A stretch of 52,583 bases of DNA, taken from positions 108,982-161,564 of the forward strand of contig JANWZO010000004.1 in NCBI GenBank assembly GCA_025054615.1, written 5' to 3'. How positions within the stretch are numbered: position 1 is the stretch's first letter; each line of letters begins with the position of its first letter. The notes beneath the pieces were generated by a model. The model was not told the DNA's origin. It was given only the letters and a program-made list of their open reading frames with translations, and did no database searches. Shown in pieces: positions 8,681 to 19,108 of the stretch. The DNA comes from Kiritimatiellia bacterium (GTDB lineage Bacteria; Verrucomicrobiota; Kiritimatiellia; CAIVKH01). A program made the translations under genes and the position numbers.

Positions 8681-9126
8681 CGGGCGTCCTCCAGCCGGGT
8701 GGCGAGAACGATTTCGCGGAATCCGGCCGCTTGAGCGAGCTGGTAAACGGCCATCAGCGTCCCGTGAGAAATGCGACGGTCGGCTTCGAGGATCAGACCA
8801 GGAGGTGTACCGGAACGGGCGGCGCGGGCAAGGGCGACCTGGAGCCCATCGAGGGACATTCGTTCGTCCTGAAAGAAATACATGCCTTCCTGGGGAATGG
8901 TGACGACGAGGGCATCCGCACGGATCCCGTCACGGAACGGCGCGGCTGGCAGCTCAAGGCGGATCCCGGGGCGGATGACGACGGAGGATTGGAACAGGAT
9001 CACCAAAAATACCAGCAGAGTGGCGTCCACCCAAGGGGCGGCGCCGAGCCAGCCTCCAGACGCGCGAGAGGCTGGCGCAAATACGCGCCGAAAGACGGGC
9101 AATCGTTCAGGAACAAATTCAGCCAT
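8677..9126 (-). CDS. exbD: ExbD/TolR family biopolymer transport protein
   Basis: A 149-residue protein with one membrane helix near residues 30-48 (APWVDATLLVFLVILFQSS) that carries the conserved aspartate used for proton conduction in ExbD and TolR. The periplasmic part contains the beta-strand-rich domain, with the ADRRISHGTLMAVYQLAQAAGF segment matching the family's D-x5-Y/H...V...A..AG pattern. It follows the ExbB-like gene after a 6-nt gap and overlaps the TonB-like gene by 4 nt. ExbD and TolR cannot be separated by sequence alone here, but the TonB-like neighbour favours ExbD. Confidence 0.85.
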   Translation of the reverse strand: MAEFVPERLPVFRRVFAPASRASGGWLGAAPWVDATLLVFLVILFQSSVVIRPGIRLELPAAPFRDGIRADALVVTIPQEGMYFFQDERMSLDGLQVALARAARSGTPPGLILEADRRISHGTLMAVYQLAQAAGFREIVLATRLEDAR

Positions 9127-9132
9127 GTCCCA

Positions 9133-9759
9133 TCAGCTCTCCGTGGACCCCCCGGCCAACTGCGCGACCGCTTGGAGGATCTCCAGGTACGCCCGCTCCA
9201 TTTCGAGCACGACGGCATTGACCCGGGTTACGATGAAGGCGTGACCGATCCATCCGACCGCGCCCACCGACAGCCCCGCGATGGTCGTGAGCAGAGCGCG
9301 GCTGAGCCCAGCGCCCAGATCACCCGCGTGGACCAGGGGCGACTGCGCCTGCAGCGCGGCGGCCATCTCCCACATACCGACGCAGGTGCCTATGAGGCCG
9401 AGGAGCGGCGCGGTTTGGGCCAGCGCGAGCAGGAGCGGAAGGTGTTTTTCCAGCCGCGCAATTTCGATGACGCCGACATCGTGCATGACCGGCCCGATCC
9501 GCTTGCCGCCCTGCTGGAGTTCGAGAATGGCGGCACGAGCCATTTGCGGAATGGGGCCGGGTGTGTCCTCGCACAGCGCTATCGCCTCCATTACATTGCC
9601 CCGCTGCAAATTGTTGATAATACCGCCGAGGAAATCGCGTCCGCGGAGGGACGATCGGTGGACGAAAAGCGCACGCTGGGCGATCAGCAGCACGATCACC
9701 GCGCTGAGGGCGAGGATCGCCCACAATACCGGCCCGCCCTGCAACAGATAGACGTTCAT
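9133..9759 (-). CDS. exbB: MotA/TolQ/ExbB proton channel family protein
   Basis: A 208-residue inner-membrane protein with three hydrophobic helices: residues about 8-28, 108-130 (LALAQTAPLLGLIGTCVGMWEM) and 155-178 (ALLTTIAGLSVGAVGWIGHAF). The second and third carry the APLLGLIGTVxGM and L.TT..GL signatures of the ExbB/TolQ family, which form the proton-driven channel with ExbD. Its start overlaps the TPR gene's stop by 4 nt. It likely energises the TonB-like protein two genes downstream. Confidence 0.92.
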   Translation of the reverse strand: MNVYLLQGGPVLWAILALSAVIVLLIAQRALFVHRSSLRGRDFLGGIINNLQRGNVMEAIALCEDTPGPIPQMARAAILELQQGGKRIGPVMHDVGVIEIARLEKHLPLLLALAQTAPLLGLIGTCVGMWEMAAALQAQSPLVHAGDLGAGLSRALLTTIAGLSVGAVGWIGHAFIVTRVNAVVLEMERAYLEILQAVAQLAGGSTES

Positions 9760-12308
9760 CGATGCGCCCTCCCGGCCGGGACTTCGTTCAGTTGCGCGGC
9801 CCGGGCCTGTTGGATGGCCCGAATTCGACGCTCAGCGTCTTGCGCCGCCGGCCCCGCGGCGGAAACAACCCGCTCATAAATGCGCACCGCCTCGTCCCAT
9901 TGCTGTTCGGATTCCTTGATCGCCGCGGCAGCAAAGGCAGCGCGGACGAACCAGACCGGCTCCACGAACTGCCCCTCCGCGCGCGCGGTGAGCCATCCGT
10001 ACACGGTGTCCATGTAATAGCGGAAGGCCTCGGCATTACGGCCCATCTGTTCATAGCAGCGGCCGATTTTGAATTGGGCCTGCAGCCGAAGGGCCTGCGG
10101 CGCGGAGGGATTGTCGAGCAGCGACCGGTAGCTGGCAATCGCTTCCAGATACCGTTCGGCCCGCTCCGAGCCGAGCATGAACTGGCAGTCCCCGGCGCGG
10201 CCCCGAGCGCGGTCGGCAAGCGGATGATTGGGAAACCGCCGGATGATGTCGTCAAACGCGAGCAGCGCTCCCGAATACTCGCCCAATTCGGCGAGCGCAT
10301 CGCCCTGGGCGAATCGGGCGTCCGGGACGAGCGGACTATTGGTATAGGTGCGAATCAGTTCATTGAGGATGCCGATGGCGCGGCGGAATTCGGATTTCGC
10401 CATCGCGGCTCGGCCCGCCCAGTATTGCGCGTCATCCGCCCATTCGCTCAGCGGATAGTCGCGCGCGATGGACAGGAAATTGGTTTCGGCGACGAGATAG
10501 GCCCCGGCGTTGAACTGTTGTTCGGCCAGCCAGAAGCGGACCTCCGGCGCCGCGGGCGATGTAGGGTACCGCTCGAGGAACTGTTGGGCCACTTGCACGG
10601 CGCGGCGGGTCTGCCCGAGCATATGCAGCGCGCGCGCGCGGAGATGGAATGCCTGCTCCGCCGCGGGGGTGTTGGGCTGTTCTCGCACCGCGCGCTCGAA
10701 TCGGTCGAGCGCGCCCTGAAAATCGCCGGAGCGATAACGTGCCAACCCGGACCGCACGATCGCATCGACCCGGTCTTCCGCGTTGGTGGCCGTAGCGATG
10801 AGCCGATCGTACAGCGCGATGGCATCGTTCCACCTCCCCTGCTGTTCCCGGATCGCTGCGAGTCGGAGCGCGGCGCGCAGGGCCATCGGGTGCTCCGGGT
10901 GGCGGTCCAACACTACCTGCAGAGCATCGACCGCGCTGTCGAAATCGCGGATCAGGGCAAGGCATTCGGCGATCTGGAGCCTGAGGGACGGCGCATGCGC
11001 GGTGTCCGGGAACATCTCGAGCGCGCGCCGGTACGCGGCCTCCGCCAGCCGAAACTGGTTGTTGGCGAAATATGAATCGGCGGCCTTGATCAGGGCAGTT
11101 TCACGACTCGCAGGATCCCGCTGGACCGCCGAAGCCGCCTCGAAAGAGGAAGCGGCCTCCGCGTACCGCCCCAAGTGCCAGAGCGCCCATGCGCGACCTA
11201 ACTGGGCCCGCGCCTGCCCTTCAGGATCAGCGTGGGCGCCCAGGTAGCCCTGGTAAGCGTCGAGAGCGGCCTCATATCGGCGCTGTTCGAGGAGCAGGTC
11301 CGCCAGCGCCAATCTTGCATCCGACACACCGGGATGGGTAGGCGCGGACTGGACCGCGGCCTGCAGCAGGTCAATAGCGGCGTCGGGCTGGCCGGCTGCC
11401 GCCAGCAGGCGCGCGCGTGCGATGCGGTGCTCCAATTTCAGGGTCAGATCTTCCGCGACGCGCTCGCCGCGCTCGTGCGCGTCCAGCGCGGCTGCCCGGT
11501 TCGTCTGCGCGAGCGCAAGGCGAGCGAAGGCGAGCCACGCCTCCGACCGCGTATTTGGCTCCGCCTCGCCACCGCGGTCCCGCGTCAGCTCGTCGAGCCA
11601 CCTGTGCGCTTCGGCGTAAGCGCCGCGGTCGATCAGTAGGCGCGCGAGCCACAGACGGGCTGTTTGGGCCGCCGCGTGTGTCGGGAATCGCTCCACCAAC
11701 TGCGCGAGAAGCTGCTCGGCGTCCTCTACCCTTTGTGCATCGAGCAGGGCTCCAGCCCAATCGAGGAGATTGGCCGCGGCCTCAGGGTCGGCAGGAAACC
11801 GCTCCTGAAATTGCGCCATCGCGCGCATCGCCCCATCGAGGTCGCCTAATTTGAGGAGCGCATGCGCCCGCAACCGGATGGCCTTGGGGAAGTTCGGGTC
11901 CTCCCGGTGCTCTCGCTCGAACCGCTCGAGGGTTCGGACGACCTCGTCGTATCGGCCAAGCTCGAACTGGGACCGGGCCGTCCAGAAGACGAAGGAACCC
12001 TCGAGGTTGGCGCGCGCCGCCCAGTCGCGCCGCGAATTCAACAGGCGGATCACCTCCTCGTGGCGGCCGAGGCCAAACAGCGCCTGGGCGGTGTACAGCG
12101 TGCCAATGGCCTTGGTGCTCTTGAAGAATGCGTTTTCAGTGAAGGCCTCAAATTTCTGGCGTGCGATATCGTAAAATCCATCGCGCAACGCGGCCTGTCC
12201 CGCGACCCAGTTGGGATCGCGCTCGAATCGACCCGGCGTCTCTGCCGCGGCGAGGGCTGCAGCGAAAACGAGGACCCCTAGGAGCCAAATCGGGATTCGA
12301 CGCGTCAT
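9756..12308 (-). CDS. Large exported TPR-repeat protein
   Basis: An 850-residue protein with a signal peptide (MTRRIPIWLLGVLVFAAALA, likely cleaved after AAA) followed almost entirely by tetratricopeptide-type helical repeats. Motifs such as LGRYAEAASSFEAA, YRRALEMFPDT and AEQQFNAGAYLVAETNFL recur about every 34-37 residues from about residue 35 to 840. It heads the operon with exbB, exbD and tonB-like genes and overlaps exbB by 4 nt. TPR partners of Tol/Exb systems (for example CpoB/YbgF) couple envelope steps in the periplasm, and a scaffold role is likely. No enzymatic domain was seen. Confidence 0.88.
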   Translation of the reverse strand: MTRRIPIWLLGVLVFAAALAAAETPGRFERDPNWVAGQAALRDGFYDIARQKFEAFTENAFFKSTKAIGTLYTAQALFGLGRHEEVIRLLNSRRDWAARANLEGSFVFWTARSQFELGRYDEVVRTLERFEREHREDPNFPKAIRLRAHALLKLGDLDGAMRAMAQFQERFPADPEAAANLLDWAGALLDAQRVEDAEQLLAQLVERFPTHAAAQTARLWLARLLIDRGAYAEAHRWLDELTRDRGGEAEPNTRSEAWLAFARLALAQTNRAAALDAHERGERVAEDLTLKLEHRIARARLLAAAGQPDAAIDLLQAAVQSAPTHPGVSDARLALADLLLEQRRYEAALDAYQGYLGAHADPEGQARAQLGRAWALWHLGRYAEAASSFEAASAVQRDPASRETALIKAADSYFANNQFRLAEAAYRRALEMFPDTAHAPSLRLQIAECLALIRDFDSAVDALQVVLDRHPEHPMALRAALRLAAIREQQGRWNDAIALYDRLIATATNAEDRVDAIVRSGLARYRSGDFQGALDRFERAVREQPNTPAAEQAFHLRARALHMLGQTRRAVQVAQQFLERYPTSPAAPEVRFWLAEQQFNAGAYLVAETNFLSIARDYPLSEWADDAQYWAGRAAMAKSEFRRAIGILNELIRTYTNSPLVPDARFAQGDALAELGEYSGALLAFDDIIRRFPNHPLADRARGRAGDCQFMLGSERAERYLEAIASYRSLLDNPSAPQALRLQAQFKIGRCYEQMGRNAEAFRYYMDTVYGWLTARAEGQFVEPVWFVRAAFAAAAIKESEQQWDEAVRIYERVVSAAGPAAQDAERRIRAIQQARAAQLNEVPAGRAHR

Positions 12309-12402
12309 ACGTCTCTCTAGGTAAAATCAATTCGAGCGCTGGGCAAGCCGCAAGCTTTCGGCCCGGCCCGATTCTCGAGGACTGGGGCGGTCTCGCCGCG
12401 CT

Positions 12403-15285
12403 TCAGGCGATGGGCAGCAGGGCCGGCTCGGCAGCCGGCGAGGCGCCGCGGGCCAGCAGCGGCTTCAGATATCGGCCGGTGTGAGATTCCGAATTTTGAG
12501 CAATTTCTTCCGGCGTGCCACAGGCCACCACTCGGCCGCCCGCTTCGCCGCCCTCAGGGCCGAGGTCGATGATGTAGTCCGCGGTTTTGATGACGTCGAG
12601 GTTGTGCTCGATGACGACGAGGGTGTTGCCCGCGTCGCGCAGGCGCTGCAACACCTGGATCAGGCGGTGGACGTCGGCGAAATGCAGGCCGGTGGTGGGC
12701 TCGTCGAGGAGATAAAGCGTGCGGCCAGTGTCTGTCCTGCTCAGCTCAGCCGACAATTTGACCCGCTGGGCCTCGCCGCCAGAGAGGGTCGTGGCCGGTT
12801 GCCCTACCTGCAAGTAGCCGAGCCCGACCTCCGAAAGGGTCCGAAGTTTTCGAGAAATGGCGGGGATGTTTTTGAAAAATTCGAGGGCCTCGTCGATGGT
12901 CATCTCGAGGACGTCGGCGATGCTCTTGCCGTTGTATTTGACCTCGAGCGTCTCACGGTTGTAGCGGCGGCCTCCGCACTGTTCGCACGGCACGTGGACG
13001 TCCGGCAGGAAGTGCATCTCGATTTTCAGGATGCCGTCGCCCTTGCAGGTCTCGCAGCGACCGCCCTTGACGTTGAAGCTGAACCGGCCTTTGTCGAATC
13101 CCCGAACCTTCGAGGCAGGCAGCTTCGCGAAGAGGTCCCGGATCGGATCGAAGGCGCCAGTGTACGTGGCGGGGTTGCTCCGGGGCGTGCGCCCGATCGG
13201 CGACTGGTCGATCACAATCACTTTGTCGATCTGGTCCAGCCCTTTGATCGCCCTGTGCTGGCCGGGCCGTTCGCGGCTGCCGTAGAAATGGCGGAAAAGC
13301 GCGCGCCGAAGGATGTCGTCTACCAGCGTGCTTTTGCCGCTGCCGGACACGCCGGTGACGCAAACGAGGCATCCGAGGGGAATGCGGACATCGATGTTTT
13401 TCAAATTGTTCTCACGAGCGCCGAGAATGGTCAGCCAGCCCTTGTTGGGCGGCGTGCGCACGGCGGGCACGTCGACGGCCAATTCGCCCGTCAAATAACG
13501 CGCGGTCAGCGACCGTCGGAAATTCAGCAAGTCCTGGACTGGGCCCTGAAACACAACGTGCCCGCCGTTGCGCCCAGCGCCGGGCCCCAGGTCGATCACG
13601 TAATCGGCCTCGCGGATTGTCTGCTCGTCGTGTTCGACGACAACCACCGTGTTGCCGAGGTCGCGGAGGCTTTTCAGCGTGCGGATGAGCTTTTCGTTGT
13701 CGCGCTGATGCAGGCCGATGCTCGGCTCGTCGAGCACATAGAGCACGCCGACGAGGCCAGCGCCGATCTGCGTCGCCAGCCGGATCCGCTGCGCCTCCCC
13801 GCCGGACAAGGTTCCGCTCTCGCGGTCGAGCGTCAGGTAATCGAGGCCGACGTCGATCATGAACTGGAGACGGCGCCGGATTTCCTTGATCACGTCCTTA
13901 GCAATTCGGCGCTCCTGCTCGGTAAGGGGAAGATTGTCGAAGAATTCTGCGGCGCGTCGGATGGAGAGCCGGGTGACATCGAGGATCGATTTTCCGCCGA
14001 CGAGGCACGCGAGCGACTCGGGGCGGAGCCGGGCCCCCTTGCAGGCGGAGCAGGGCTGGCGGCTCATAAAGCCGGCGAGCTTCTGTTTCATGTAGTCGCT
14101 GTCGGTCTCTTCGTAGCGGCGCTGCAGGTTCGGGATCACGCCCTCGAACGGCTTGCGATAGGTGTGCCAGGCGCCGCCGCGCCAGAAGCCAAATTCCATC
14201 TCTTCATCGCCGGAGCCATACATCAGGATCTTTCGAACCTGCGCAGGCAGGTCGCGATAGGGCGTGGAGAGGTTAAATCCCATGTGCCGCGCGACGGCGC
14301 GGAGAAGCCCGCTGTAGTAGATCACCGAGCGCCGCCCACCGCTCCGCCAAGGGCGAATCGCCCCTTCCTCGATCGACTTGTCGGGGTCCGGGACGATCAG
14401 ATCCTCGTCGAACACCATCATCGTCCCGAGCCCGTGGCACGTGGGGCAGGCGCCGTAGGGGCTGTTGAACGAAAAATGGCGGGGCGTCAGCGTTTCGAAG
14501 CTCAGCCCGCACGGCACACAAGCATTCTTCTCGGAGTACACCGTTTCCTGCCAGTCGCCCCCCTCTCGCTGGACGAGCGCCAGCAGCGTGCCCTGCCCCT
14601 GCCGCAGGGCGGTCTCCACCGAGTCGGTCAAGCGGCTGCGAATGTTGTCAGCTATGACCAGACGGTCAATAACCACCTCGATGGTGTGGGCCTTCTTTTT
14701 GTCGAGTTTGGGCGCCTGATCGAGGTCCACGATCGTTCCGTCGATCCTGGCGCGGACAAATCCGGATTTGCGCAATTCATCGAGCAGTTCGAGATGTTCG
14801 CCTTTTCGGCCCTGGACGCGTGGCGCGAGCAGGATCAGCCGCGTCTGGGCGGGAAGCTGCATCAACTGGTCGACAATCTGCTCGGCAGTCTGCTGGGTGA
14901 TAGGCCGCCCGCATCGGGGGCAGTGCGGCTTGCCGACGTTCGCGAACAACAGGCGGAGGTAATCGTGAATCTCGGTCGTCGTCGCAACGATCGATCGCGG
15001 ATTCGACCCCGCCGTTCGCTGCTCGATCGAGATGGCGGGGGAGAGCCCCTCAATGTGGTCGACATCCGGCTTCTGCATCTGCTCGAGAAACTGCCGGGCG
15101 TAGGCGGACAGCGATTCGACGTATTTGCGCTGACCCTCCGCGTAGAGGGTATCGAAAGCGAGCGAGGACTTGCCCGATCCGCTAAGCCCCGTGATCACCG
15201 TCAATGAATTTCGCGGGATGCGGACGCTGATGTTCTTGAGGTTGTGCTCGCGTGCTCCGGTTATGACGATGTCAGACACACTCAT
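12403..15285 (-). CDS. uvrA: Excinuclease ABC subunit A
   Basis: UvrA is the damage-recognising ATPase of nucleotide excision repair and acts with UvrB and UvrC on DNA. The product of about 960 residues has two ABC modules. The first has Walker [10 protein letters not shown] near residue 33, a zinc module with CPRCGRPI and CSACKGARL, and signature [16 protein letters not shown]. The second has Walker [10 protein letters not shown], the zinc finger built from CETCKGDG and [10 protein letters not shown], and signature [11 protein letters not shown]. The start at 15283-15285 ([10 protein letters not shown]) is preferred over the ATG at 15324 because AAGGA precedes it and family proteins begin there. 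No LexA-type box was seen upstream. Confidence 0.97.
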   Translation of the reverse strand: MSVSDIVITGAREHNLKNISVRIPRNSLTVITGLSGSGKSSLAFDTLYAEGQRKYVESLSAYARQFLEQMQKPDVDHIEGLSPAISIEQRTAGSNPRSIVATTTEIHDYLRLLFANVGKPHCPRCGRPITQQTAEQIVDQLMQLPAQTRLILLAPRVQGRKGEHLELLDELRKSGFVRARIDGTIVDLDQAPKLDKKKAHTIEVVIDRLVIADNIRSRLTDSVETALRQGQGTLLALVQREGGDWQETVYSEKNACVPCGLSFETLTPRHFSFNSPYGACPTCHGLGTMMVFDEDLIVPDPDKSIEEGAIRPWRSGGRRSVIYYSGLLRAVARHMGFNLSTPYRDLPAQVRKILMYGSGDEEMEFGFWRGGAWHTYRKPFEGVIPNLQRRYEETDSDYMKQKLAGFMSRQPCSACKGARLRPESLACLVGGKSILDVTRLSIRRAAEFFDNLPLTEQERRIAKDVIKEIRRRLQFMIDVGLDYLTLDRESGTLSGGEAQRIRLATQIGAGLVGVLYVLDEPSIGLHQRDNEKLIRTLKSLRDLGNTVVVVEHDEQTIREADYVIDLGPGAGRNGGHVVFQGPVQDLLNFRRSLTARYLTGELAVDVPAVRTPPNKGWLTILGARENNLKNIDVRIPLGCLVCVTGVSGSGKSTLVDDILRRALFRHFYGSRERPGQHRAIKGLDQIDKVIVIDQSPIGRTPRSNPATYTGAFDPIRDLFAKLPASKVRGFDKGRFSFNVKGGRCETCKGDGILKIEMHFLPDVHVPCEQCGGRRYNRETLEVKYNGKSIADVLEMTIDEALEFFKNIPAISRKLRTLSEVGLGYLQVGQPATTLSGGEAQRVKLSAELSRTDTGRTLYLLDEPTTGLHFADVHRLIQVLQRLRDAGNTLVVIEHNLDVIKTADYIIDLGPEGGEAGGRVVACGTPEEIAQNSESHTGRYLKPLLARGASPAAEPALLPIA

Positions 15286-15356
15286 GCGATCCTTGAGGAA
15301 ATCGTGAGCGTAGAAAATTAGCACATGGCGGCGCGCAATGCGAGCGGTCCGGCCGC

Positions 15357-16616
15357 CTAGCGCGGGTCAGAAATCCGGCCGAGAAACAAAAAGGCCCGAC
15401 TTGGGAAATGTTGCACTGCGAATACAAACGGGCGGTCCACACGAATTTCGATCGGTTTCGGCTTCGGAATCGGGGCCGCCGTCGCGCGCACCATGACCAC
15501 GGCCGACGCGGCCGCCGCCTCGGCCCCGCGTTCGTCCATTTCGAAGAACGTTTTGTGATACACCTGATCGATGAACAGGTAGTCGTCCGGCCGGCGGGGA
15601 GCTATCCGGTCAAAATTCGCGCTACCGGCCGGGACGTCGAACGCGCTCCTCATGCCTAGCTCCACCAGCGCAGGCTTGAGAGGGATTGACGGCGATTCGA
15701 TTTTTAGCTTCGGCAGAAAAAGCACAGCCTCCGCGAATGGCGCGTCTGCGGCGGAGGAGAAGTCGTCCACGGTCAGCGATGCCTCGACAGCGGAAAGTCC
15801 CGACGGGTCATCAGGAACGATCGCGACCAGGTGCAAGCCGCCACCGGTGAAGGGAATTGAGACTGCCGTATAGCCCTGCCCCTTTTTGACCCGATACTGC
15901 GCGGTCCGAACCATTGTGGGAACCGGGACCTGCTCGTGCCCGCCCACCCAGAACGGCAGGGGTCGCGTGTTCCGTTCGTCAAACGGCTCCATCCATGGCG
16001 CCTTCATGTAGAGCGCATTCACCAGAACCAACCGCGTATCGGCCAAGATCCCGCCGGCCGGAATCAGGTCCTGGATTCGCGAGCGGGTTCGATCGGCAAC
16101 CCAGCCGTTGATTTTCACGCGCTCGCCCTCGGGATTGCTCTTAAAATCGCACGTCTCGAACGGCGCTTCGTAGACGCTCTCCATCAATTCGAGAAATTCG
16201 GATCGGAACGGATAGCCGCGCTGGCCGAAGAGCCGATGGGCGACCGCCAGTTCGATCGAGCCCCTCTGCTTCCGATCCCCCGGATCCGCGGCGCCGGATC
16301 GCGCCGTTTCATCGGCGAGTTGTAGCAGCTCGGCCCGCAACGCGGAAAACGAGCGGTGCAGCGCGGCTTCACCCTCGGGATAGAACAGCGCCGTTCGCAT
16401 TTCGTCGCGAGTCTGGCCCGATGCCCCGGCGTAGGCCATCGCGAGCGCCGACTGAATTGAATACGGGGAAATCAGCACATTCGCCGGCGTGCCGCGGGTG
16501 TCCGCCAACAACGCCCAACCCAATCGGTTGATCGCCGAAGCGGCCTCGCCGTCCGCCCAGACCGCCGCGGAGAACGCCATGCCGATGCCGATCACCCCTA
16601 TCGCTGTTTTCTTCAT
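15357..16616 (-). CDS. Secreted serpin-family protease inhibitor
   Basis: A 419-residue serpin with an N-terminal signal peptide ([21 protein letters not shown]), so it acts outside the cytoplasm. Serpin marks are [22 protein letters not shown] near residue 46, [14 protein letters not shown] near 200, and the C-terminal signature [20 protein letters not shown]. The reactive-centre loop has an inhibitory-type hinge, [16 protein letters not shown] (residues 359-374), rich in small residues as needed for loop insertion. By spacing to alpha-1-antitrypsin, P1 would be Ala378, with Arg377 at P2; a one-residue shift would make Arg the P1. It is transcribed as a single gene divergent from prmA. Confidence 0.95.
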   Translation of the reverse strand: MKKTAIGVIGIGMAFSAAVWADGEAASAINRLGWALLADTRGTPANVLISPYSIQSALAMAYAGASGQTRDEMRTALFYPEGEAALHRSFSALRAELLQLADETARSGAADPGDRKQRGSIELAVAHRLFGQRGYPFRSEFLELMESVYEAPFETCDFKSNPEGERVKINGWVADRTRSRIQDLIPAGGILADTRLVLVNALYMKAPWMEPFDERNTRPLPFWVGGHEQVPVPTMVRTAQYRVKKGQGYTAVSIPFTGGGLHLVAIVPDDPSGLSAVEASLTVDDFSSAADAPFAEAVLFLPKLKIESPSIPLKPALVELGMRSAFDVPAGSANFDRIAPRRPDDYLFIDQVYHKTFFEMDERGAEAAAASAVVMVRATAAPIPKPKPIEIRVDRPFVFAVQHFPSRAFLFLGRISDPR

Positions 16617-16723
16617 CTAATCCGCTGCACTTTTACCCGTCTTACACGAGAAGATGCCAGTTCATTCGCTTTCATCTGCTATTTGAGATTGGCAGAAGCT
16701 GAACGGTCCGCTACCTCGAACGT

Positions 16724-17608
16724 GTGCAACCAAGAACCCCTGGGACTGACGGCGCCGTGCTCACGCTGGAGGCCGGCTTGGATCGCGCCGAAGATCTCGC
16801 GGCGAAGGCCGAATCCGCCTGGCGCCGGCCGGCCGCGATTCTGCAGCGCCCTGATTCCAACCGCGCATGGATCGACATCTTTTTTGAGTGCGATACGGAA
16901 GCGCTGGTAGCCGCCCTCGCGGCGCGAGAATGGCCGGGCGTATTTGCGGCCCAGCCCCGCTTGTTGAAACGGCGGAGCTGGCAGACGTTCTGGAAGCACC
17001 ACTTCAAAGCGCAGGATATTGGTTCGCGATTGCGGATTCAGCCGGCGTGGAACCGGCGGAGGCCGGTCCGTGGGCGAGTGTGCGTCCTTTTGGACCCAGG
17101 GTTGAGCTTCGGGACCGGCGAGCATTTCACGACGCGATTTTGCCTTGAGCAACTTGACCGGCTGCTGACGAAGCATCCTGGCAGTTCCGTGCTGGATGTC
17201 GGCACTGGCAGCGGCATCCTCGCGCTTGCGGCCGCCAAACTTGGCGCGCGGCGCGTGGTGGCGATCGACCACGATCCGCAGGCGGTTGCCCATGCGCGAG
17301 CCAATGCGCGCCTGAATCGCCTGGGCAACCGAATCCGATTTTCTGTGCGCGACCTTGAACAAGACGGGCCGCCGCGCGGGCGGTTTGACGTGGTATGCGC
17401 GAATCTGTATAGCCGTCTGCTCACCCGCTTTGCAGACAGTCTCGCGGGCGCCGCGCGACACTTTGCCGTTTTGAGCGGAATCCGCGATGCTGAGCTGGAT
17501 GCCGTCGCCGAGGCGTACATCCGCCTGGGTCTGCGTGAAGTCGCGCGCGATGGCGACGGCGAGTGGGGAGGTCTGATCTTCTCATGGACACGTTCTTCTT
17601 CGACCTGA
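16724..17608 (+). CDS. prmA: Ribosomal protein L11 methyltransferase family protein
   Basis: A 294-residue class I methyltransferase that, by family, trimethylates ribosomal protein L11 using S-adenosylmethionine. The SAM-binding motif VLDVGTGSGILALAAAKLGA is near residue 160, preceded by the PrmA-type LDPGLSFGTGEHFTTRFCLE segment. Motif IV reads VVCANLYSRLL, where most PrmA have xxANIL. The N-terminal domain is diverged, so the exact substrate is less sure than the fold. The GTG start at 16724 is the only start codon after the upstream in-frame TGA that retains the N-terminal domain; a second GTG lies 33 nt later. The 3' end overlaps the next gene by 25 nt. Confidence 0.85.
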   Translation: MQPRTPGTDGAVLTLEAGLDRAEDLAAKAESAWRRPAAILQRPDSNRAWIDIFFECDTEALVAALAAREWPGVFAAQPRLLKRRSWQTFWKHHFKAQDIGSRLRIQPAWNRRRPVRGRVCVLLDPGLSFGTGEHFTTRFCLEQLDRLLTKHPGSSVLDVGTGSGILALAAAKLGARRVVAIDHDPQAVAHARANARLNRLGNRIRFSVRDLEQDGPPRGRFDVVCANLYSRLLTRFADSLAGAARHFAVLSGIRDAELDAVAEAYIRLGLREVARDGDGEWGGLIFSWTRSSST

Positions 17609-18144
17609 CGTTGAAACAGGCGGCAGCTTTTGTGGCCGTTCTTTCGGTCCTTGGCGGGGCCGCCTTGCTCGCTGTGCCGGCAGCATGCCGCGCTTACGTG
17701 CCGACCATCGGCCGCCATAAACCCACAGCTTGGGCGCTGACCGCAATCGACCTGCTCTGGGTCGCGTGGATTATCAACCAAGCTTCGCTGGGGCGATTCG
17801 AGTTCCTCAAGCCGTGGCTCTACCTTGCGACCCCATTGTCGTTTTATCTTATCATCCATTTTGTCGACGAACTTTTGGGCGTGCGGGCGCTCGCGGGTCT
17901 GTTGCTGTTGATGGCCAATCCGGTTCTCAATGCCGCGCGCTGGATGGACACCGAATGGCGCCTCGTCATGACAGTACTTGCATATGTCTGGGCGATCGCG
18001 GGCATCACCCTCACCCTGAGCCCGTATTTGTGGCGCCGCTGGACGGCGCCCTTGTTGGCAACAGACCGGCGCGCGCGCGCCGCGGGGGCAGGAATGCTGC
18101 TCTTCGCCGCGGGTTTGTTTTACCTCGCCGCACGCGTCTACTGA
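17584..18144 (+). CDS. Polytopic membrane protein of unknown function
   Basis: A 186-residue protein with five or six hydrophobic segments (for example AAAFVAVLSVLGGAALLAV, WALTAIDLLWVAWIIN, LYLATPLSFYLIIHF, LMTVLAYVWAIAGITL-like, and GMLLFAAGLFYLAARVY at the end). The ATG at 17584 is preceded by GGGGAGG about 13 nt upstream and lies inside the end of prmA, suggesting cotranslation. No named family was recognised. The predicted location is the inner membrane. Confidence 0.75.
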   Translation: MDTFFFDLTLKQAAAFVAVLSVLGGAALLAVPAACRAYVPTIGRHKPTAWALTAIDLLWVAWIINQASLGRFEFLKPWLYLATPLSFYLIIHFVDELLGVRALAGLLLLMANPVLNAARWMDTEWRLVMTVLAYVWAIAGITLTLSPYLWRRWTAPLLATDRRARAAGAGMLLFAAGLFYLAARVY

Positions 18145-18178
18145 TGGCCGAGAATTGCGCGTTCCGCCGGTCCCAGGA

Positions 18179-19108
18179 CTAGCTGGGAGCAAATGCGCGG
18201 GCCAGTAGCCGATTCGCCGGCCAGGCCAGCATCACTGCGATGGCCGCAGCCACTGCAAACCCGTGGCCGCCTGACGCGAGGATCAGGGCCGACTGAAGCG
18301 GCATCAGCGCGCCGATCAGGCTGCCGACGGCCGCGGGCGCAGCCGACCGCGGCCCTCGGCACAGTTGGCGTGCGGCTGCTCCACTCAGGCCCACGGCTAC
18401 CAAAAAAGGGACCGCCGCCCGCGCCGCCGCCGATTCGCTGACATCGCCCGCCAGCACCAAGGCCGCGCCGCCCGTGAGGAGCGCGGCCATCGGGAGCCAG
18501 GCGCTGAAACCCGGACGCTCCCCCGACAGCTCGCCGCGGGCGGGCAACGACAGCGCCGCAACATACAGGCCCACCATCCCCGCGCCAATCCAGGCCGCAG
18601 CGTTTCCCGCGCCGGCCGATGCGATTCCCAGGCCGACATTGAGCGCCCGACATGCGCCGAGCAAGATGATGGGTAGTATTCCCGACCGCGGCAGAAAGTT
18701 GTAGGCCGCTACGGCCACCGCGAGGGCGCATCCGGCAGCCAAACACCTCCATCCGGAAGCGCTGCAAAATACGAGACCAAGCCCCAGCGCCGCCAGGGCG
18801 GCACGCCAAGCCGCGCGGGTTGAAATCAGGCCGGCCGCGATTGGGCGGTCCGGCCGATTCCTCCGATCTTCGTCCACGTCGGCCAAATCATTCAGAATCA
18901 AGCCAGCGACGTAAAAGATGAGGCCGGCCGCCGCGGCCCATAACACGGGCGCGCTGAATTCGGCGGACGCCCCTATTGAAAGTACGTAGCCTGCGACGGC
19001 GTCTCCCGGCACGGTCAACAGGTTGGGCAAGCGCACCAGCCGAAGCCAGGCGTTAACGGCTGAGTTTCGCTTAGAAGGGGGCCGATCCAGGGGATCGGCA
19101 AAGGTCAC
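18179..19108 (-). CDS. eboC: UbiA-type prenyltransferase, EboC-like
   Basis: A 309-residue membrane protein with about eight or nine helices and the UbiA motif NDLADVDEDRRNRPDRPI near residue 75, whose Asp residues bind Mg2+ and a prenyl diphosphate. The second acidic motif of typical UbiA enzymes is weak, as in many EboC-like proteins. It starts with GTG at 19106-19108, overlapping the TGA of the EboB-like gene by 4 nt (GTGA). UbiA proteins join prenyl chains to aromatic or polar acceptors; EboC is linked to export of cyanobacterial and other metabolites to the envelope. The eboC call depends mainly on the eboB neighbour. Confidence 0.75.
   Translation of the reverse strand: MTFADPLDRPPSKRNSAVNAWLRLVRLPNLLTVPGDAVAGYVLSIGASAEFSAPVLWAAAAGLIFYVAGLILNDLADVDEDRRNRPDRPIAAGLISTRAAWRAALAALGLGLVFCSASGWRCLAAGCALAVAVAAYNFLPRSGILPIILLGACRALNVGLGIASAGAGNAAAWIGAGMVGLYVAALSLPARGELSGERPGFSAWLPMAALLTGGAALVLAGDVSESAAARAAVPFLVAVGLSGAAARQLCRGPRSAAPAAVGSLIGALMPLQSALILASGGHGFAVAAAIAVMLAWPANRLLARAFAPS

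Noticed and set aside
9762-11075. 437-codon plus-strand frame opposite the TPR gene
   Set aside because: The TPR protein on the other strand has clear repeats and a signal peptide.
12481-15207. 908-codon plus-strand open frame opposite uvrA
   Set aside because: It is antisense to a clear UvrA and lacks family sequence; high GC codon use keeps the opposite strand open.
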